The position numbers and the translations under genes are program-made. The notes beneath the pieces were generated by a model. The model was not told the DNA's origin. It saw nothing but the letters and a program-made list of their open reading frames with translations, and made no database searches. This document shows positions 62,746 through 64,000 of a stretch of 64,000 nt of DNA, piece by piece (position 1 is the stretch's first letter; every line of letters begins with the position of its first letter). This DNA is from Pseudomonas sp. DTU12.3. GTDB taxonomy: Bacteria > Pseudomonadota > Gammaproteobacteria > Pseudomonadales > Pseudomonadaceae. The stretch spans positions 484,001 to 548,000 of the forward strand of contig NZ_CP027218.1 in assembly GCF_004124275.1 (NCBI RefSeq), read 5' to 3'.

Positions 62746-63651
62746 TTAACCTTTACCCTTGGTGCGCGTCATGTTCGGCCCACCATTCTTTTCCAGATGC
62801 TCAATGATGATCCCCGCCACGTTCTTGCCGGTGGTGGTCTCGATCCCTTCCAGGCCCGGCGACGAGTTCACTTCCATCACCAATGGCCCATGATTGGAGC
62901 GCAGGATATCCACACCCGCTACCGCCAGCCCCATGACCTTGGCTGCACGCAGCGCGGTCATGCGTTCTTCCGGAGTGATCTTGATCAGGCTCGCGCTGCC
63001 GCCGCGATGCAGGTTGGAACGGAACTCACCCGGCTTGGCCTGACGCTTCATCGCCGCGATCACTTTGTCGCCGACTACGAAGCAACGGATATCCGCACCG
63101 CCGGCTTCCTTGATGTATTCCTGAACCATGATGTTCTGCTTCAGGCCCATGAACGCCTCGATCACCGATTCCGCCGCCGTTGCGGTTTCACACAGCACCA
63201 CACCGATGCCCTGAGTGCCTTCCAGCACTTTGATCACCAGCGGGGCGCCGTTGACCATGTCGATCAGGTCGGGAATGTCGTCCGGCGAGTGCGCAAAACC
63301 GGTGACCGGTAGACCGATACCGCGACGCGAGAGCAATTGCAGCGAACGCAGTTTGTCCCGTGAGCGGGCAATCGCCACCGACTCGTTGAGCGGGAACACG
63401 CCCATCATTTCGAACTGGCGCAACACCGCACAACCGTAAAACGTCACCGACGCGCCAATCCGCGGGATCACCGCGTCGAAGCCTTCCAGCGGTTTGCCGC
63501 GATAGTGGATCTGCGGCTTGTGGCTGGCGATGTTCATGTAGGCGCGCAAGGTGTCGATCACTACCATTTCATGCCCGCGCTCGGTCCCGGCTTCAACCAG
63601 ACGGCGGGTGGAATACAGACGCGGGTTCCGCGACAGCACAGCGATCTTCAT
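62746..63651 (-). CDS. rimK: Ribosomal protein S6 glutamate ligase RimK
   Basis: A 301-residue ATP-grasp ligase adding glutamates to the C-terminus of ribosomal protein S6. Segments such as [87 protein letters not shown] and [14 protein letters not shown] (the ATP-grasp metal site E-x-N) identify it. The ATG overlaps the rimB stop. In P. fluorescens the rim genes affect translation and root colonisation. rimA is not seen in this window. Confidence 0.95.
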   Translation of the reverse strand: MKIAVLSRNPRLYSTRRLVEAGTERGHEMVVIDTLRAYMNIASHKPQIHYRGKPLEGFDAVIPRIGASVTFYGCAVLRQFEMMGVFPLNESVAIARSRDKLRSLQLLSRRGIGLPVTGFAHSPDDIPDLIDMVNGAPLVIKVLEGTQGIGVVLCETATAAESVIEAFMGLKQNIMVQEYIKEAGGADIRCFVVGDKVIAAMKRQAKPGEFRSNLHRGGSASLIKITPEERMTALRAAKVMGLAVAGVDILRSNHGPLVMEVNSSPGLEGIETTTGKNVAGIIIEHLEKNGGPNMTRTKGKG

Positions 63652-64000
63652 GCAACACCTGTGGAGGAGGTAGATACCGGGAACACCGGCTTGTCTTGTA
63701 CATATTTGATGCCTGGATTGACCACCAACTGGCCATCGATCAGGGCTTTGGAGCCGAGCAACAGGCGATAACGCATGGACTTGCGGCAGGCGAGTGTGAA
63801 CTCGACCGGCCAGACCCGATCACCCAGGGCCAGAGTAGTGCTGATGACGTAGCGCACCTGCGCATGGCCGTTGGAGCTTTTTATGGTTTTGCGGGTCACC
63901 AGCGGTGCTTCGCAACGGCGGTGACGCAACTGCACCACCGTGCCCAGGTGCGCGGTAAAGCGCACCCACTTTTCGCCGTCGCGTTCGAACGGTTCGATGT
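63648..64000 (-). CDS. rimB: RimB-type retropepsin-like protease, C-terminal part (runs off window end)
   Basis: About 116 residues are visible. The open frame continues to the window edge ([19 protein letters not shown] upstream of the GTG codon at 63965), so the 5' end is missing. [26 protein letters not shown] and [21 protein letters not shown] fit the family formerly called ATP-dependent zinc protease. Members modify or trim glutamylated S6 together with RimK. The catalytic Asp-Thr/Ser-Gly motif would lie outside the window. Confidence 0.85.
   Translation of the reverse strand, partial: IEPFERDGEKWVRFTAHLGTVVQLRHRRCEAPLVTRKTIKSSNGHAQVRYVISTTLALGDRVWPVEFTLACRKSMRYRLLLGSKALIDGQLVVNPGIKYVQDKPVFPVSTSSTGVA

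Overview
The window looks like a chromosome segment of a Pseudomonas of the fluorescens group. The reasons are the high GC content, the gene content and order (tauABCD, gshA, tex, ompR-envZ and rimB-rimK; atsR/atsBC/atsK; tonB-exbB-exbD; triABC), and many intergenic REPIN doublets of the types GTAGGAGCTGCCGCAGGCTGCGATC and GTGGGAGCGAGCCTGCTCGCGAA. I see no phage, plasmid, rRNA, tRNA or CRISPR locus.

The main theme is sulfur scavenging. Region 1-13 kb holds a sulfate-ester cluster: the 5' end of an arylsulfatase gene (atsA), the divergent atsBC / atsR transporter, the alkylsulfatase dioxygenase atsK, a second type-I sulfatase-like hydrolase, two paralogous LysR regulators, and a TonB receptor plus arylsulfotransferase operon. 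A small low-GC beta-rich gene and a tonB-exbB-exbD operon follow (13-16 kb). Region 16-22 kb has an alpha/beta hydrolase next to a stripped-down sigma54 activator, an orphan MetQ, and a four-gene polar amino-acid ABC operon. Region 22-30 kb is mostly not sulfur-related: an orphan AAA ATPase, a triABC-type RND pump with two lipoprotein adaptors, and a methyltransferase. Region 30-37 kb runs sfnB-sfnB-LLM monooxygenase-metQ-metN-metI on the minus strand, a C-S cleavage module coupled to a MetNIQ-type importer, followed by a two-repeat protein of unknown function. Region 38-43 kb is the cystine module: tcyJ-tcyL-tcyN, the D-cysteine desulfhydrase dcyD, and a divergent serine acetyltransferase.

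Region 43-51 kb has a betT choline transporter behind a BetI-like palindrome. It then has a LacI regulator divergent from a TonB receptor, LLM monooxygenase and aldo/keto reductase set, with a perfect LacI-type palindrome between them. Region 51-64 kb holds tauABCD, then the conserved block gshA, a frameshifted thioesterase, tex, ompR, envZ, rimK and rimB (cut by the window end).

The most interesting cross-cutting observation is a short shared sequence of the form TATTCC-N3/4-AA-N-(A/T), in consistent gene-ward orientation. It lies upstream of eight sulfur-related units: atsR, atsK, LysR/sulfatase, hydrolase/sigma54 gene, amino-acid ABC, sfnB, tauA and tcyJ. I infer that it is a CysB-type or other sulfate-starvation site. 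The other notable repeat is a ~160-180 bp MITE-like element made of two end hairpins, present as three intact copies and one degenerate palindromic copy.
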